64,000 nucleotides of DNA from Anthopleura xanthogrammica. Lineage: Eukaryota > Cnidaria > Anthozoa > Actiniaria > Actiniidae. Positions 1-13,770 of the stretch are shown here, in pieces. The position numbers and the translations under genes were made by a program. Numbering within the stretch: the stretch's first letter is position 1; each line of letters starts with the position of its first letter. The notes below the pieces were generated by a model. The model had not been told where the DNA came from. It made no database searches and saw only the letters and a program-made list of their open reading frames with translations. The stretch spans positions 5,765,358 to 5,829,357 of the forward strand of contig OZ025214.1 in assembly GCA_964019055.1 (NCBI GenBank), in the 5' to 3' direction.

Positions 1-140
1 TCCTCCCCTTGGTATATTCCAGGGCTGACTGGAGTAAGTATTGGGTAGGGATTGCCATTCCCTACTTGTAAAGAGCTGGTGACACAGCTCGCTTAGTTCT
101 GTTAAGTCTCTGGAATATGCCATCCCTTGGGAAAATGCTA
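1..140. repeat. Degenerate foldback element (left edge may be cut by window)
   Basis: CCTTGGTATATTCCAG near the start reappears inverted near 109-132 (CTGGAATATGCCATCCC...), giving an imperfect hairpin. It looks like an old MITE-like element whose left end may lie outside the window. No coding potential is seen. Confidence 0.35.
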
Positions 141-1470
141 ACGAACATTTTCTTTGCAGCCATACTAACCATGTTTTCTGATTTACAGCCCCCCTTAGAT
201 ATTATTAAAATATAGATAAAAATTTAAAAGAAAATTAGTTCACACTGCTGTACTTGTTGCACAAGGAATCTTGAGCTTCTAGTCGAGCAGTGTATACTAA
301 ATCGTTACGATTTCATTCACTAACTTTCTTTTCTTTTTTTTTCCAGAAAACTTTTAGGTGTCTTCAGAGCTGCCAGCCAATTTCCACCGACTAATGTTTT
401 ATTTTCTTGCAGCATTCATGCTGAAAGTCTTACATGATTTTAACGTGCTCTTTTTTTCGTTTTCGTTCAGTGTTTTCTGAAGTCCTTTTCCCTTTGCGAC
501 CGTTGCAATCTGATCAGTGCAATCTCTGAAGAAGACGATGCTGTTGCTACAAAGTGGAGTATACGTTGTTGTTTTTTGTATTGTTGGTGTATTTTTGTAT
601 TTCAATTACTAAGCTTTCTTTTTTTCTTTTCTGTTCTTTTATTCTTTTCTGAATTTTAGTTTGGACGATTTATCTCGCCTCAAGATTTGAGACTGTTGCC
701 AGTTCTGAAGTCAGTCTACTGCGCATGCCTGGGAAACTTTGATCCATCAAATGCATCCATAAGAATTTTGTATACTTTGATAATGTGTGAAACAATATAT
801 ATGCACAGAATGACTCTTTACTATGATAATAGGAGCTCCTTAATTTAAGGTAGTAAGTCCTTGAAAAGTTTGTAAAGTTTACTTTGATAATAAAAGTTGA
901 TGTAAAAATTTGCTTTGTCATTTTTATATTACCACTTGTTGATTCTAGTCGGCCTTAAAAACCCCTCCCAAACCCGTTTACTGCAAGGAACATGGTCAAA
1001 ACAGTTGTCCACAATAGTGACCCGATTGTATTGATTTAGGTGGTGGGTACCGGTAAATACCCCCTCCCCTCAGAGACCTGTTGAAATTCCCGATACTGGG
1101 TGTCCGTAGTAACTATTCCTATACACAAATACGTTGTTTAGCATACATGTAAACACACAGTATGTTCACTTCTACGATTTGATGTTTAGTTTGAGTACAA
1201 AATCCAGGATTTCATTTCCAGAGGAGGTGGGTATCGGGTAACACCACCCCTCCACCCCTACCGTAAGATGACAATTATTTTGACTTTGTCCCTAAGTAGA
1301 GGACGCTTAACGTAAGAGGACTGTGTGCGGTTCCCGAACGAGTTTGATTGGTTGAAAGGGTAGCCCTTTATATGACGTCAAACTTGAATTGGCCAAACAT
1401 AAGTGTGTCTGATTTCTACCAAGAGGACGTGGTTGAGATAGAAAATTGATAAAGGGGCTTTAGGTGTGAA
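141..1470. other. Intergenic, no supported gene
   Basis: AT-rich sequence without a recognisable gene. A plus-strand stretch at about 470-660 has a stop-free frame preceded by pyrimidine-rich AG sites (near 345 and 412) and could be a terminal exon of a gene starting left of the window. It matches no family I recognise, so it is not called as a CDS. Confidence 0.4.
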
Positions 1471-1472
1471 TA

Positions 1473-1738
1473 TAGACGTATCAAGAGTTCCGCGCTGCTG
1501 CTCAATGCGCATGCTCAGGGGATTAAAAAGTGGGATGATGTTTCGTATAATTTGCAATTTTTCGGTATACTTGATTCAGAATTCGCTTAACGGTAAGCGA
1601 TCTAGAATATTTAGTGCAACTTGTACTTGACAAGAAAGATACAACTAAAATATAGCATATTCTACAAATTTTATCCCACTTTTTAAACCCCTGAGCATGC
1701 GCATTGAGCAGCAGCGCGGAACTCTTGATGCGTGTATT
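1473..1738. mobile_element. Foldback MITE, ~60-bp inverted arms
   Basis: The arm containing TCAAGAGTTCCGCGCTGCTG (about 1481-1540) is repeated inverted at about 1672-1736, ending GCGGAACTCTTGATGCG. The centre (about 130 bp) is non-coding. The long, well-matched arms and lack of an ORF fit a non-autonomous DNA transposon. Confidence 0.75.
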
Positions 1739-1924
1739 AACGTTTTTTTAGGGGGAGTAAAGAAAAGTAAGTAAAGAAAAACGATATTTTAAAACTACAG
1801 CCTCGAGAAGCCAGTGTTTGACCCATAATAAAATAAGTCGATATTAACTGAGTAAGCCACAGATTTATTTTTTTCAGGATTTTTGAAACAACTTTTATGC
1901 TGCATGCAGAAAACAATATTCCAA

Positions 1925-2170
1925 CGCCAAGAGAGTATGAAGTACAGTAAGAGAGCACATCTCCCATACATAGATCTATCCTCATGAAGATTATTTGAAA
2001 ATCTATTTTTAGCTCCACAAGCAGCTATTTTTAGCTGCGCGCGCAGCCTGAACTGAATCAGGAATCCCATGATAAAATATTTCAGGCTGCGTGCGGAGCT
2101 AAAAATAGATTTTCAAATAATTATCATATAGGTCACGGAGATGTGCTCTCTTACTTCATACTCTCTTGCC
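1925..2170. mobile_element. Foldback MITE
   Basis: The outer arm GCCAAGAGAGTATGAAGTA (from 1926) is matched inverted by TACTTCATACTCTCTTGCC near 2150-2169. Further inside, GAAAATCTATTTTTAGCT is inverted at about 2098-2115. The element is almost wholly self-complementary and non-coding. Confidence 0.75.
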
Positions 2171-2235
2171 AACACTGATTGTATAGAGAGGTTTTAATTA
2201 ACCCGTAAAATAGTTCGTAGACAAATAAAGCTTAA

Positions 2236-2452
2236 TAGACCCATTCTGTCTGTTTGACTATTACAGATGATATTGTAGGAATTTTTTTTTTTTTGCCTTT
2301 TCGTTTCTTAGTATTTGAAATACTTTTCAAGTGACGTCAAAGCAGCTCAATTTGGAGGAAAGAACAAAAGAATTTCAATTTCCTGAGAATTTGAACCTAT
2401 TGTTTTGTCCTCCAAATTGAGCGGCATTCCGACGTGCTGCAAGGGGTCTATT
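2236..2452. mobile_element. MITE of a TAGACCC-ended family (copy 1)
   Basis: Ends are TAGACCC and GGGGTCTA. Inner arms are GCAGCTCAATTTGGAGGA and its inverse TCCTCCAAATTGAGC. The same inner motif occurs at 20246-20378 inside POLR2B intron 4, and as a truncated copy near 55685-55800, so this is a dispersed family. Confidence 0.75.
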
Positions 2453-2521
2453 AACATGTAATGTTGTTTTTCGGGTTGAGTAAAACTACTCTATCACTGA
2501 GTTAGTTGAATGGGTTCAATA

Positions 2522-5500
2522 TTAAGGGCAGTTGTACATGATTTTCAGTTGTTGGATGTCCTTTACGCTGAGTCCTCTTCGCTGTCCAATGTGTGCTTTA
2601 GGATCCAGTGGCTGTATCACAACTTTGCCAGGGCTAGCAAAGGCGTCCTTGCTGTAATGCATCAAGGAACCATAGTCGTACCCGATACCGCGGTCATCCA
2701 CCCATCTCTTGTCGGTCTTATCAAAGTTTCCAGATGCCCCTGGACAGTATTGAATTAAAAAATTATAAGTATATATTAGCTGCATTCATCCTTCATTTGT
2801 GTCTATATTCTACTTCGTAAGTCGCAAATATTATTTCAAACATGCGCATGCGTAGTAGAACTCGTTTCAAGAGTCTGCGTTCTTCATGGTCAGAAGAGAG
2901 GGATGAGAAACTGCTGACCACACTACGTTGTAGCCTCCTCCGCTTGCTACTCGCTTGGGTTTCTTTCTTTCTATTTCTTTCAAGATGGGTTTCCTGTGGC
3001 GATTTGAGATGGCTGGAAGACTAGTCCTGCTCGGTTAGTCAACGCTCACAGGAAACCCAGTATAGGCGCAGGAAGCCCAGTACAGGAGAAATATAGGTAA
3101 AAACTACGTTGTTGGTAGACGACTTACATTGCAAATCAGGTGCAATGTTGCCTAAGTGTATTTTAACATAATCTTTCCGATCAGGGCGGGAATGTTCATG
3201 GAAGAAACCAAGGGCGTGGCCGAGTTCATGGACGATTGATGGAATACCGCAGTAACTGAAAAAGAAAATATAAAAGGAAGTGACTATCTGTTGGTTATGT
3301 AAAAATGACGTTTCTAGTTTTGATATGTCCATCGAAAACAATAAAAAGCGAAGGAAATAAAAAGAAAGAAAGAAAAGAAAGAAAAGAAAGAAAAGAAAGA
3401 AAAGAAAGAAAAGAAAGAAAAGAAAGAAAAGAAAGAAAAGAAAGAAAAGAAAAGAAAAGAAAGAAAAGAAAGAAAGAAAGAAATGTTTGTTGTTCTCATT
3501 AGACCTTTGCAGACGAAGTAGCATGTTACGCAGTTATAGCTATTCTAGTTAACTTCAAGTTGAATGGTAAGATGTCTCCCTCCCAAGAAAATCAAGAAAA
3601 GAAAAGAAAGCATCGTGGACTTGTTTACCCTGTTGTCCTGTAAACTTCTGGATTAGCGATGTAAACATATTGTTGTCCACCAACAAACCCAACATTTGCT
3701 TTGCACCCTCTAGAATGGAACAAAAAAAGAACGGACTCTATCGTGAGTAGACTAGTTTTAGTTTACTAGTTTATGTTGTGGTACTGTTTGAAGTTTTTAC
3801 CCATTCTTGAAGTCGTACTGCATCAATATGTAGTTGGGCTCATAATTGCTTCGTCTTCTGAATCGAATGCATGTCTTACTTTCAATCCTTCCCATTGCAT
3901 GTTTCAATCGATTCCTCCCATTTTGATCTAGAAAAATAAGCAGACTTTATTCAACTTTATTCAGAAAGGCTGACACGTGATAGTCGCACCTCGGTATAAA
4001 CTCATGGCCCATTTTTAACGTCTCTGAATGACGGGACCGCCATTTTACGTGGTCCTGATCTCAGTCCACGACCTAGTTTGGTGTTCAATCACAAGGGCGG
4101 ATCCAGGAATTCTTGAAATGGGGGGTCCAACCATCTGATTGGAAATAATGACGTAGAGGTGACGTCACGTTTACCAAGCTAATTGACCGCCGTAGGCTTG
4201 AGTACCTAGGGGGTTGGGGGCATGTTCCCCCGAAAAGTTTTGAAATTCAGACTCTCGGAAATGCGATTTCCAGCGATTTGAGAGGCATTAGACTCAAAAG
4301 TCGAATATTCCATTTGGTTCAAAAGAAGTGAAATCTTGAAATCGAATTTATAAGATATCTCGATATTTTTTTTGCCGTATTTGACGTTGCACGATATTTT
4401 TTTAAGGGGTCGCGACCCCCCGACCCTCCCCCTGGATCCGCCCTTGATTCAAATGAGATTATGAAGTCAATTGAGGCCTATAACTACTGTAAAAATACCT
4501 TTAACAGCTTCATCAAAAGTAAAGATGACCGATCAGTTTTGAAAATTTTCTCGATTCTGATTGGCTAATATTTTTTCTCAGATCAGCTGGAAGGAATAGG
4601 TCATTGATAATGAAAAGGATATACTGTCAACTCACCAAGGTTCTTGCCAAACTTGTAGTAAACAATTTCGTTAGGCCAGGTCCAAGAAGCTTTCAAGGCA
4701 GCACGACGGACGAGGTGCTTCTCTTCATTTGTGTCACCTTTTTATAAAAACAGCAAAACTGAATTCGGTGAATTAACATTTGAATCGTTAGCGCAAATAC
4801 AGGAATTCGAAAGTACCTGCCGGATTGTTATATACAGCTAATTTAAGAAACGTTGAATACTGCGTACTGAATAGTGCATTCCAAGACCGAAATGCATTTT
4901 GGGTCATGTAATATTGTCTAAAGTAAAATGAATAATAATTATTTATCATATTTTTAGTGCATTCCATCCGAAACAATATACTAGCTACATACAGAGAGCA
5001 AATCGATGTATATTTACTTTTTATTTCAAATCCATGAGACCCACAATGCATTTCGGTCTTGGAATGTACTATTCAGTATGCAGTATTCAGTGTTCAACGA
5101 TTTTTTAGCTGTATATGTAATATATAATAATATGTGTAATATACCTATATAATAGCTGTATAAAGGTATATGTTATATTTGTTAAAGTGCACATATATTA
5201 ACCTTTTTTCAATGCCTTCAATACTGATTCTACATGAAGGAAATAGTCGAATGGTAAAATATTTCTTGATTTGAGTGATGCGTCTTTAAGATATGAAGGT
5301 TTATACTTCCAATATGTTAATCACTGTGACGTCTAGTAAGGCTTCATTTAAATATACAAAATTGATCTGGTTCACACAAAAAGTATTTAACTGAGCATCA
5401 TTATTTTACTCGTGGTTTACATATAACATTATTGCATTAACTATTTACTTCATGTAGAATTGGTACTGAAGGTATTGAAAAAAAGGTTATGTGCACTTTA

Positions 5501-5676
5501 AACTGCTTGGAAAATGAAATGAGAACATGCAGCATAATTCATCATAGGTGCACAAGACGCACAACACGTACTGTAAGAATGACAAGACTGATTTGCGACT
5601 TACCATTTGATGCGGAAATAAGAACGCAAACAGCGACTAGAACTACCTCTTTGATCATGTTGCATGGAACTGTCAT
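2522..5676 (-). CDS. Astacin-family zinc metalloprotease, minimal form
   Basis: Six exons on the minus strand: 5604-5676, 4636-4737, 3801-3927, 3629-3709, 3128-3255, 2522-2739; phases are consistent and the product is about 242 residues. Exon 1 encodes a hydrophobic signal peptide; two in-frame Met codons (5676 and 5658) could start it. Exon 5 has the full zinc site [18 protein letters not shown], and exon 6 the Met-turn YDYGSLMHY with the Tyr ligand. Four cysteines sit at the positions of the two conserved astacin disulphides. Astacins are secreted endopeptidases acting in matrix processing, development, digestion or, in some cnidarians, venom; this gene's role is not deducible. There is no CUB, EGF or ShK domain. 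Only about a dozen residues separate the signal peptide from RR-AALK, where the mature enzyme should start, so the propeptide is unusually short. Intron 1 is filled by two MITEs (4829-5118, 5182-5501), leaving little room for a missed exon. Confidence 0.9.
3355..3482. repeat. (AAAG/AAAAG)n microsatellite
   Basis: A purine tract of AAAGAAAGAAAAG units lies in an intron of the first astacin gene. The poly-Lys/Glu and poly-Phe reading frames over it are artefacts. Confidence 0.95.
4093..4446. mobile_element. MITE with AAGGGCGGATCCAG termini
   Basis: AAGGGCGGATCCAGG at 4093 is inverted as CTGGATCCGCCCTTG at 4431-4446. A G-rich block after the left end (GGGGGGTCC) mirrors a C-rich block before the right end. 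It lies in an astacin intron. A related end (GGGGCGGATCCACAGG) lies near 11550. Confidence 0.75.
4829..5118. mobile_element. Foldback MITE, ~80-bp arms
   Basis: The left arm (about 4829-4905, containing CATTCCAAGACCGAAATGCA) matches inverted sequence at about 5035-5118, with only a few differences. Non-coding, in astacin intron 1. Confidence 0.8.
5182..5501. mobile_element. piggyBac-like MITE with TTAA ends (copy 1)
   Basis: The element starts TTAAAGTGCACAT and ends ATGTGCACTTTAA, so both ends carry TTAA, the target duplication used by piggyBac transposons. Arms continue inward (CAATACTGATTCTACATGAAG against its inverse). A rearranged second copy lies in DHX15 intron 1 (50186-50528). Non-coding. 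Confidence 0.75.
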
Positions 5677-7735
5677 GAAAATGTCATTTTCCGTTAATGA
5701 GTTGAGATATTATTTTAGCGTGCGTGGAGCGAACCTCACTCAAGAGCCCATTGCGTGTTTGTTGTAATTATAAATTTTAGAAATTTTTGTAGCTGTTCAC
5801 TTTTGCAATATCTTAATTCACCCTATTTAACTGTTATTGCATTGACGGACTGGGGCAAGTCGATGTCTTGATTGGTTTAACTGCCCTGCTTATAGACGTC
5901 GTTTCGTCATTGAAAAGATTTTGTCCTGCGCATGAAAGTGAATTTCAAATCAATCCAAATAAGGAAAGTTTGTTAAAAAGCCAATCAAAAAAGTATGGTG
6001 TGGCTATATCGAGGCTATAAAAAAAGCTGGAGAGAGACACCTTAAAAAGAATTTAAAACGAAAACATTTGAGGTAATACGTAGCACTTACCAGTCTGCTG
6101 TTGATCATGAAAGCAGTGACTCTAAATGAATAAACCTGCCTACCCAATGATGTTCTTATGGTTATGATCGCTGTACACGTGAACCGCTTTACATCAACTA
6201 TTAATAGCGCATTACGTCATTACAAACAGCATTGGTCAAAGGTAACAGACAAAGGTATTGAAGCAAGGCTATTAGGTTAAAGTATTGATTTAACTTTTAC
6301 AATCTTTTTTTGTTGTTGTTTTTTTTGTCTTAAGGTTAAAGGCTGTACATGTTTAATTGTTTTTTTAGACGTGGTTCTACCAAACGTGGTTTTATTTACC
6401 AAACTACCAGCTCAAAATCTTGTGGTTTTTGCAAACACCAACCCATTTATCTGGGGGGAAATGGTTTGAGCTGGAAATAAAAGCATCAAAATGGCTTTCA
6501 TATTCAAACGCTGTGATTGGCTGCTTTTCGTTTTCTTGCCTTTTGATTGGTTCAGAGCGGAAGCCATTTAAGTGTACTATTCTTTAAGTTTCTAGTTTTA
6601 AATTTCAGTCCTTTCTTCGATCCTGAGAGTCATTTTGCTTATTAAAAAAATGGTTATAAAGTTCAAAGTTTCGTGTTGGGTTACGGGTGGGATTCTAACA
6701 ATGGTATGGCGTTGTGCTTACAAAACAACGAGAAATCGACTGACCTATTAAACGACGAGCGAAACTTCATAAAAAAAACCCGCTTGTACTTTTAATACAT
6801 TTGTAGTAATTTAGAGAGATTATCTTTTCGGTGTTCTTTGAATACATTTAGCAAAGAAATTCATAAGTAAGAATTGGTTGCTGAATTATCTTCATAGTTT
6901 ATTCATTCTGACGACGCATGCGCAAACAGTCACCTTACGGGAAAAGAGACGACACAAGATGGCGTGTTTTTGGCGGGATTTTGTCTACTGTCTTCGCTTA
7001 TGCAAGAAAATAAAGAAAATTGAAAATACAAGGACAATTCAGCATAAGAAAAGAAATCTTTTTATGCCCATTTAAATTTCGCATTTGCTTCAAATTTTTT
7101 CAAGATTAAACTGAAGATTTATGTGACTTATTACAAGTACAGTCTAGTTCTCACCTAGGACATGCCCGTTCTAGTTTATAGGAAGCGCAGAGAACATAGT
7201 GTAACACTGCCCTGCATGGTTTGCAGGAACTTTTTTTCACTCCTTTGTTTTAAAAAGTTTATTCTTTAAGATCATTTTTGGCTCGTACCGTGGTGACTCA
7301 TATACGCGTTTATGTTTCGTTGATATCGTCTTGATTCGTTTATTCATAGTATTTTTATACTATTCTTTATTATATAACAAGGTAATTTCACGCGCTATGA
7401 TTGGTCAATTTGCGGTCAATAACTTACGGTACGGACCGAAAATCAAAATTGTCTCTCCTAGCCTTGCCATATAATAAATATCTTATTAACCTTCTTTGCT
7501 CAGTCCGTACCGTGAGTCATGGATCCTCGTTTTCCCCACTTTTTTATGGCCCGCGCACTACTCCGGCGCGCTTTGGACATAAGGCAGTGGAAAAAACTCG
7601 GTCCATAACTTACGGTACGGACCTCGAACTCGGTTAATAAGAGCTATTTATTTGTCACTTATTTTTAGTTCCCTCAACCTTCATGTTAACGTTCACGAAA
7701 AAAATCGATCACAAAGTGTTTTTTTAAATGCAGTC
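5677..7735. other. Intergenic, no supported gene
   Basis: No ORF with family similarity. The motif AACTTACGGTACGGACC occurs at about 7422 and 7603 and inverted at about 7503 (GTCCGTACCGTGAG), suggesting a degraded repeat at 7385-7640. The rest is AT-rich sequence. Confidence 0.5.
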
Positions 7736-7741
7736 TTTATT
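7736..7741 (-). terminator. Candidate polyadenylation signal of astacin 2
   Basis: AATAAA on the minus strand (TTTATT on plus), about 142 bases past the stop codon at 7883-7885. It is the nearest canonical hexamer. Confidence 0.45.
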
Positions 7742-7882
7742 ATAGTTATTTTCAACGTTGAATGATACTCATTTTACAATACAACCATAGTGTTGATATA
7801 TATTGCTAGTACATAATAACCGATCTTTTATATCCAGGGAATGTCTACGAGAATGTAGTTGCTTCATAAGACTTCTGTCAGT

Positions 7883-10363
<2,481 letters not shown>

Positions 10364-12099
10364 GATTAGATCTTCAAAAAAAATTAGAAAAGCTCGTTAA
10401 ATTGGAATGATATTTATGGGCGAAAAATTAAGCAAGAAAATATTCAAATTTAAAAAGATGTTTTGAAATTAAAGGAAATTTTTTTTTTGGACCTCAGACT
10501 ACTCACTCGGTTGTGTCGATACTGGTTCCTGTAATAAGGTTGGAAGTTTTTACAAGGTTTTTATACGATAAAGTTAAAGTTCAGAGGTCAAAAAATGCTT
10601 AGTTTAATAATTTAAACGTTCCTTCGAAAACTGGAAATCGTGCTTTTAAAACTGTCATTTTCATAAACCATACTTTTAAAAAAAACTAAGGCAAAGTTGA
10701 AGTTTGAAACTTGAATCTTGAATGTTATTAGACTGAATGGGAACTGATATAAAAAGTTTCAAGTTGTCACTGGTTATAGTTTATCTATTTATTCTAGGGT
10801 GTTTTACTACCAGGAATCTACAGAGAGAATATTTGTTTAGGGAGACTGGTCGGTAGGAATTTTTAAAATTCATCAGCACTAAGTTCAGTGCATTACATGT
10901 AAGCTTCACTTTTTTTTTAATTATTCCATATTCCTGTTTAAAAAAGTGGTTTTCAGTTTCTTAATTTAAGAGGAGGAGGTAAGGAGATGGGTCAGTAAAG
11001 TGGGAGGGGAAAAACTTGCTTCAAAAAATAAAAAAGAATTTAAATTTCAAAATTGTTTACAATAGAGTACCGAAGTGATGACTTTCGTGATTGATTTTCG
11101 ACTGTATTATTCTTTCTTGATGCTCTCTCGAAATGGAAGATCGAAAATTGTCAAAAGCAAAATAATTATTTTCGTTACGTCACACTCTATATACTCAAAA
11201 ATCAAACGTTGTTTTAACGACGTTTTCTTGGAATTCATTGTATTATTTTAACTCTGACTTTTTGTAGCTATTAAGCGTTAAATTGTTTTACATGCAAGAG
11301 TTTACGAAGTTTGTTTGACCTACATGTATATATTTTACGGTCGAAGAGTCGATTTATCGATTCAGGTCAAGCGTTTTACCAGAGAAGTCACTGAACACGT
11401 TATGATCTGACTTATTTATATATGGTATTTGTGTAACAAATTAACGGCTGACACATTTTTGTAAACAAATCAGTGCAACACATATACATCTTTATTCAAG
11501 CAAGTGTCGTAAGTCAATGTTATTGATTATGAATGCTGTTTTGGCCACAGGGGCGGATCCACAGGGGGGCTGACGAGTCACCTCCCTTTGACACAAAGTC
11601 ACCCCCCTCCCCCCCCCCCCCCCCCCGTTTGCTACGCATAAAAAATATATCCGCATAAATTTTCACTCGTTTCACTTGAAGCTCTCAAATTTAATAATTT
11701 CCATCCAGGATTTTTAAAAGGAGGTGACTGTTACAGGGTACCTCTTGCCACAGGAAACCCATAAAACGGGGGCAATAGTGAAAAATTTGAGTCTCAACAA
11801 ACGTTTTTCCAACAAAGACTTTTTTTTGCTCTCAGAACTTTATAATCTTTCTATCATGTTTTGCCTTTTCCTCCTTTTTTCCAATATCATATGTGTACAT
11901 GTGTATACCCAGGTAGTTTTTCGTATTATAAAGAGGCTTCGTAATAATCAGTGTAAAATTCTACTAAATTTTTTGAAACTCATGTTTTTTAAAGCTGTTT
12001 TGCCGTGCGAAGAAATGGTAAAATATATTTTTATCTTTTAAGTAATATTTTGAAAACTAGTAACACAATGAAACAGGCGATTTTAAAGTTTGAATTCAG
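10364..12099. other. Promoter-side and intergenic sequence, no gene
   Basis: On the minus strand TATAAAA (10559-10565) precedes a candidate non-coding first exon ending CCGA|GTGAGTAG near 10508, with an AG acceptor just before the ATG exon. This is a plausible promoter and 5'-UTR intron for the second astacin. A C-rich tract lies near 11600-11627. The longest plus-strand frame (11724-12041) is low-complexity and matches nothing. Confidence 0.4.
10559..10565 (-). promoter_or_regulatory. Candidate TATA box, astacin 2
   Basis: TATAAAA on the minus strand, about 200 bases upstream of the signal-peptide ATG. A good splice donor (GTGAGTAG) lies about 50 bases downstream, so the spacing fits a short non-coding first exon. 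Confidence 0.4.
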
Positions 12100-12105
12100 T
12101 TTATT
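12100..12105 (-). terminator. Candidate polyadenylation signal of the small secreted gene
   Basis: AATAAA on the minus strand, about 130 bases after the stop codon at 12234-12236. Confidence 0.45.
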
Positions 12106-12233
12106 TCCACTTTAAACGTTTCACTAATATAATGAAACTACTCAGTGATGTACAAGGTAGCTGTGCTTATCTTGATCTACTTCAGTCAAACTCTTACACT
12201 TTACCCGGCTCAGGACTCGGCTCGGGATTGGTT

Positions 12234-12731
12234 TTAAACTTCGATCTCCCCTGGTTTAGCTCCGGTAGGAGCTTTAGTTGGAGTTGGCTCATCGCTGGCA
12301 GCCGCTTCAGCTTCAAGTTCGTCATCATGGAGAGGTTTAGTCTGACCTGTTCCTACTCCACCCTCAACACGGTCGTTGATTTCTTTGTCTTCATCCTCTT
12401 GTTTTTTTTCTCCTTCTACTCTCTTGTTAGCTTCTACTGGCTCCTTCTTCTTCTCTTTGGTGGAGTGTTTGCTTGTGGATTTGGAAACCACTGGAATTTA
12501 TAACGATAACAGTAAAGATTTAGCTAATGAAATGGCTTGCTTTGAATAGAAAGACGATAGGAAGAAGAAAGAAGGAAGAATCAATAGGAGAAGCAAAGAA
12601 TAAAAAAAAAGGGAACGAAAGAGAGAACTAAGAAAAAACATGGACAGCATAAAATAAACTCGTTTTCCTCCGGCTCACTTACCTAAAACTACAAGACAAA
12701 GAAAAACAATGACAGCCAGTTTTCCGTTCAT
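12234..12731 (-). CDS. Small secreted charged protein with astacin-2-like tail
   Basis: Two minus-strand exons, 12683-12731 and 12234-12490, joined in phase 1, giving 101 residues. Exon 1 is a typical signal peptide (MNGKL then hydrophobic residues to the splice). Exon 2 is entirely hydrophilic: a Lys/Glu-rich stretch, then GGVGTGQTKP, an acidic segment, and a threonine/proline-rich end finishing in KPGEIEV. It contains no cysteine and no catalytic motif, so it should be disordered. The last ~30 residues resemble the two tail exons of the astacin just downstream (acidic run, then K/P/T-rich, then PGEVEE). Both genes also have a phase-1 signal exon and an apparent TATA plus 5'-UTR intron. I infer a shared origin, but the match is short and low-complexity. 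Function unknown; it could be a secreted polyelectrolyte or matrix peptide. Confidence 0.6.
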
Positions 12732-12922
12732 TTTGAGACAATAAAATTCAAGCCACTAAAAGAAAAATGAAACAAAAGTCAAAAACATTATAAATGGAAT
12801 CAACTTTTCCTTCCGAAGATATATTTCTGACATATCATAACAGGAATGTTAGACACCCTACCTCTTGTTCTGTTCTGTTTTGTGAGGTCTTTGATTAACT
12901 GACTCGTGACAAAATAACAATG

Positions 12923-12929
12923 ATTTATA
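12923..12929 (-). promoter_or_regulatory. Candidate TATA box, small secreted gene
   Basis: TATAAAT on the minus strand, about 190 bases upstream of the ATG. A donor (AAGAG|GTAGGG near 12862) and an acceptor (TTTTAG, exon from 12755) suggest a 5'-UTR intron, as for astacin 2. Confidence 0.4.
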
Positions 12930-13131
12930 TCGACTCCTCGTAGTCGTACTGCGCATGACAAGTGAACCCGGAAGCTGACCTTAAAAGGAAACTTTTTCTT
13001 GCTATAGTAATTACTTCAACGTTGTGCAAATATTACCTGCTCAGTGAGCAGACTTTTGCTATTTTTCCAAAATTAATCCTAATCTTAGTGAAAAAAACTT
13101 GAGACAATATTTTTTATGCTAAAACATATAC

Positions 13132-13215
13132 GGACCTGCGCGGCACGGCACTGGAATGGCTTTCCATCTTCTTGTCCAATCAAACACAAACAAGATTAAG
13201 AATTGTGAGACTGGG
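13132..13215 (+). pseudogene. Tiny LINE reverse-transcriptase remnant (possible)
   Basis: One plus-strand frame reads TDLRGTALEWLSIFLSNQTQ, which resembles the LINE RT segment G(I/L)RG-x-A-L-x-W-(F/L)-x-S-(Y/F)-L-S-N-R-x-Q. The frame closes at once and no other RT block is visible, so this is at best a decayed fragment. Confidence 0.35.
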
Positions 13216-13608
13216 TCGGTATCGAAATTTTTAATGATCACAGGCGTGATAGGCGACTCCAGGAATCAGAAGAGAGAATGAGAAGGAGTGAGCTAAGAAA
13301 ACAAGCTATGACTTCGCGGAAGAGAAGATAACTTTTTATTAAACCGAAAGAAACTGACGTATTTTTTTTCAAATGTTGATTCCGGAGTATGAGAATGACT
13401 TCAGCCAAGAGTAAAAGATATTTTTCCAAGTCAAAGTCGAACGACTGATTGTTAATCAATAATTTTATTTATCTTTGTTTCAAACACACTTAAATATATT
13501 GATATAAACTTTCAATGCTTTCTACTGAAAATGTTCAATTCTAGATTCTTGTTCTTCTAAAGCGTTAGTTTGAAACATTTCGGAGAATTTTACCTCAGTA
13601 AAGCTATG

Positions 13609-13770
13609 GACACACGGTGCAACATTGCGCGCAATGTGGCAGGCAATAGATGTTGCGAGCCATGTCTCAGGACGCAATTTGTTGGACGCAATGTTGCTCA
13701 AGTAGAAAACGATCCTACTTCGATCAGCAACATTGCCTGCAACATTGTGCGCAATGTTGCACCGTGTCGT
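13609..13770. mobile_element. Foldback MITE rich in GCAACATTG
   Basis: GACACACGGTGCAACATTGC (13609) is mirrored by GCAATGTTGCACCGTGTCG (about 13751-13769), and inner GGCAGGCAAT by ATTGCCTGC. Each arm holds multiple short GCAATGTTGC/GCAACATTGC palindromes. Non-coding. Confidence 0.8.

Noticed and set aside
3039..3524. 161-residue ORF with a long poly-Phe/Leu stretch joined to an astacin zinc site
   Set aside because: The Phe/Leu part is the translated (AAAG)n intron. Only 3128-3255 is a true astacin exon, bounded by a TTTCAG acceptor and a GTAAGT donor.
11724..12041. 105-residue plus-strand ORF
   Set aside because: AT-driven hydrophobic composition, no family match and no promoter or splice support.
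12090..12503. 137-residue plus-strand ORF opposite the small secreted gene
   Set aside because: It is antisense to an exon with a signal peptide partner, correct splice phase and a downstream AATAAA, and it has an odd Phe/Leu/Ser composition.
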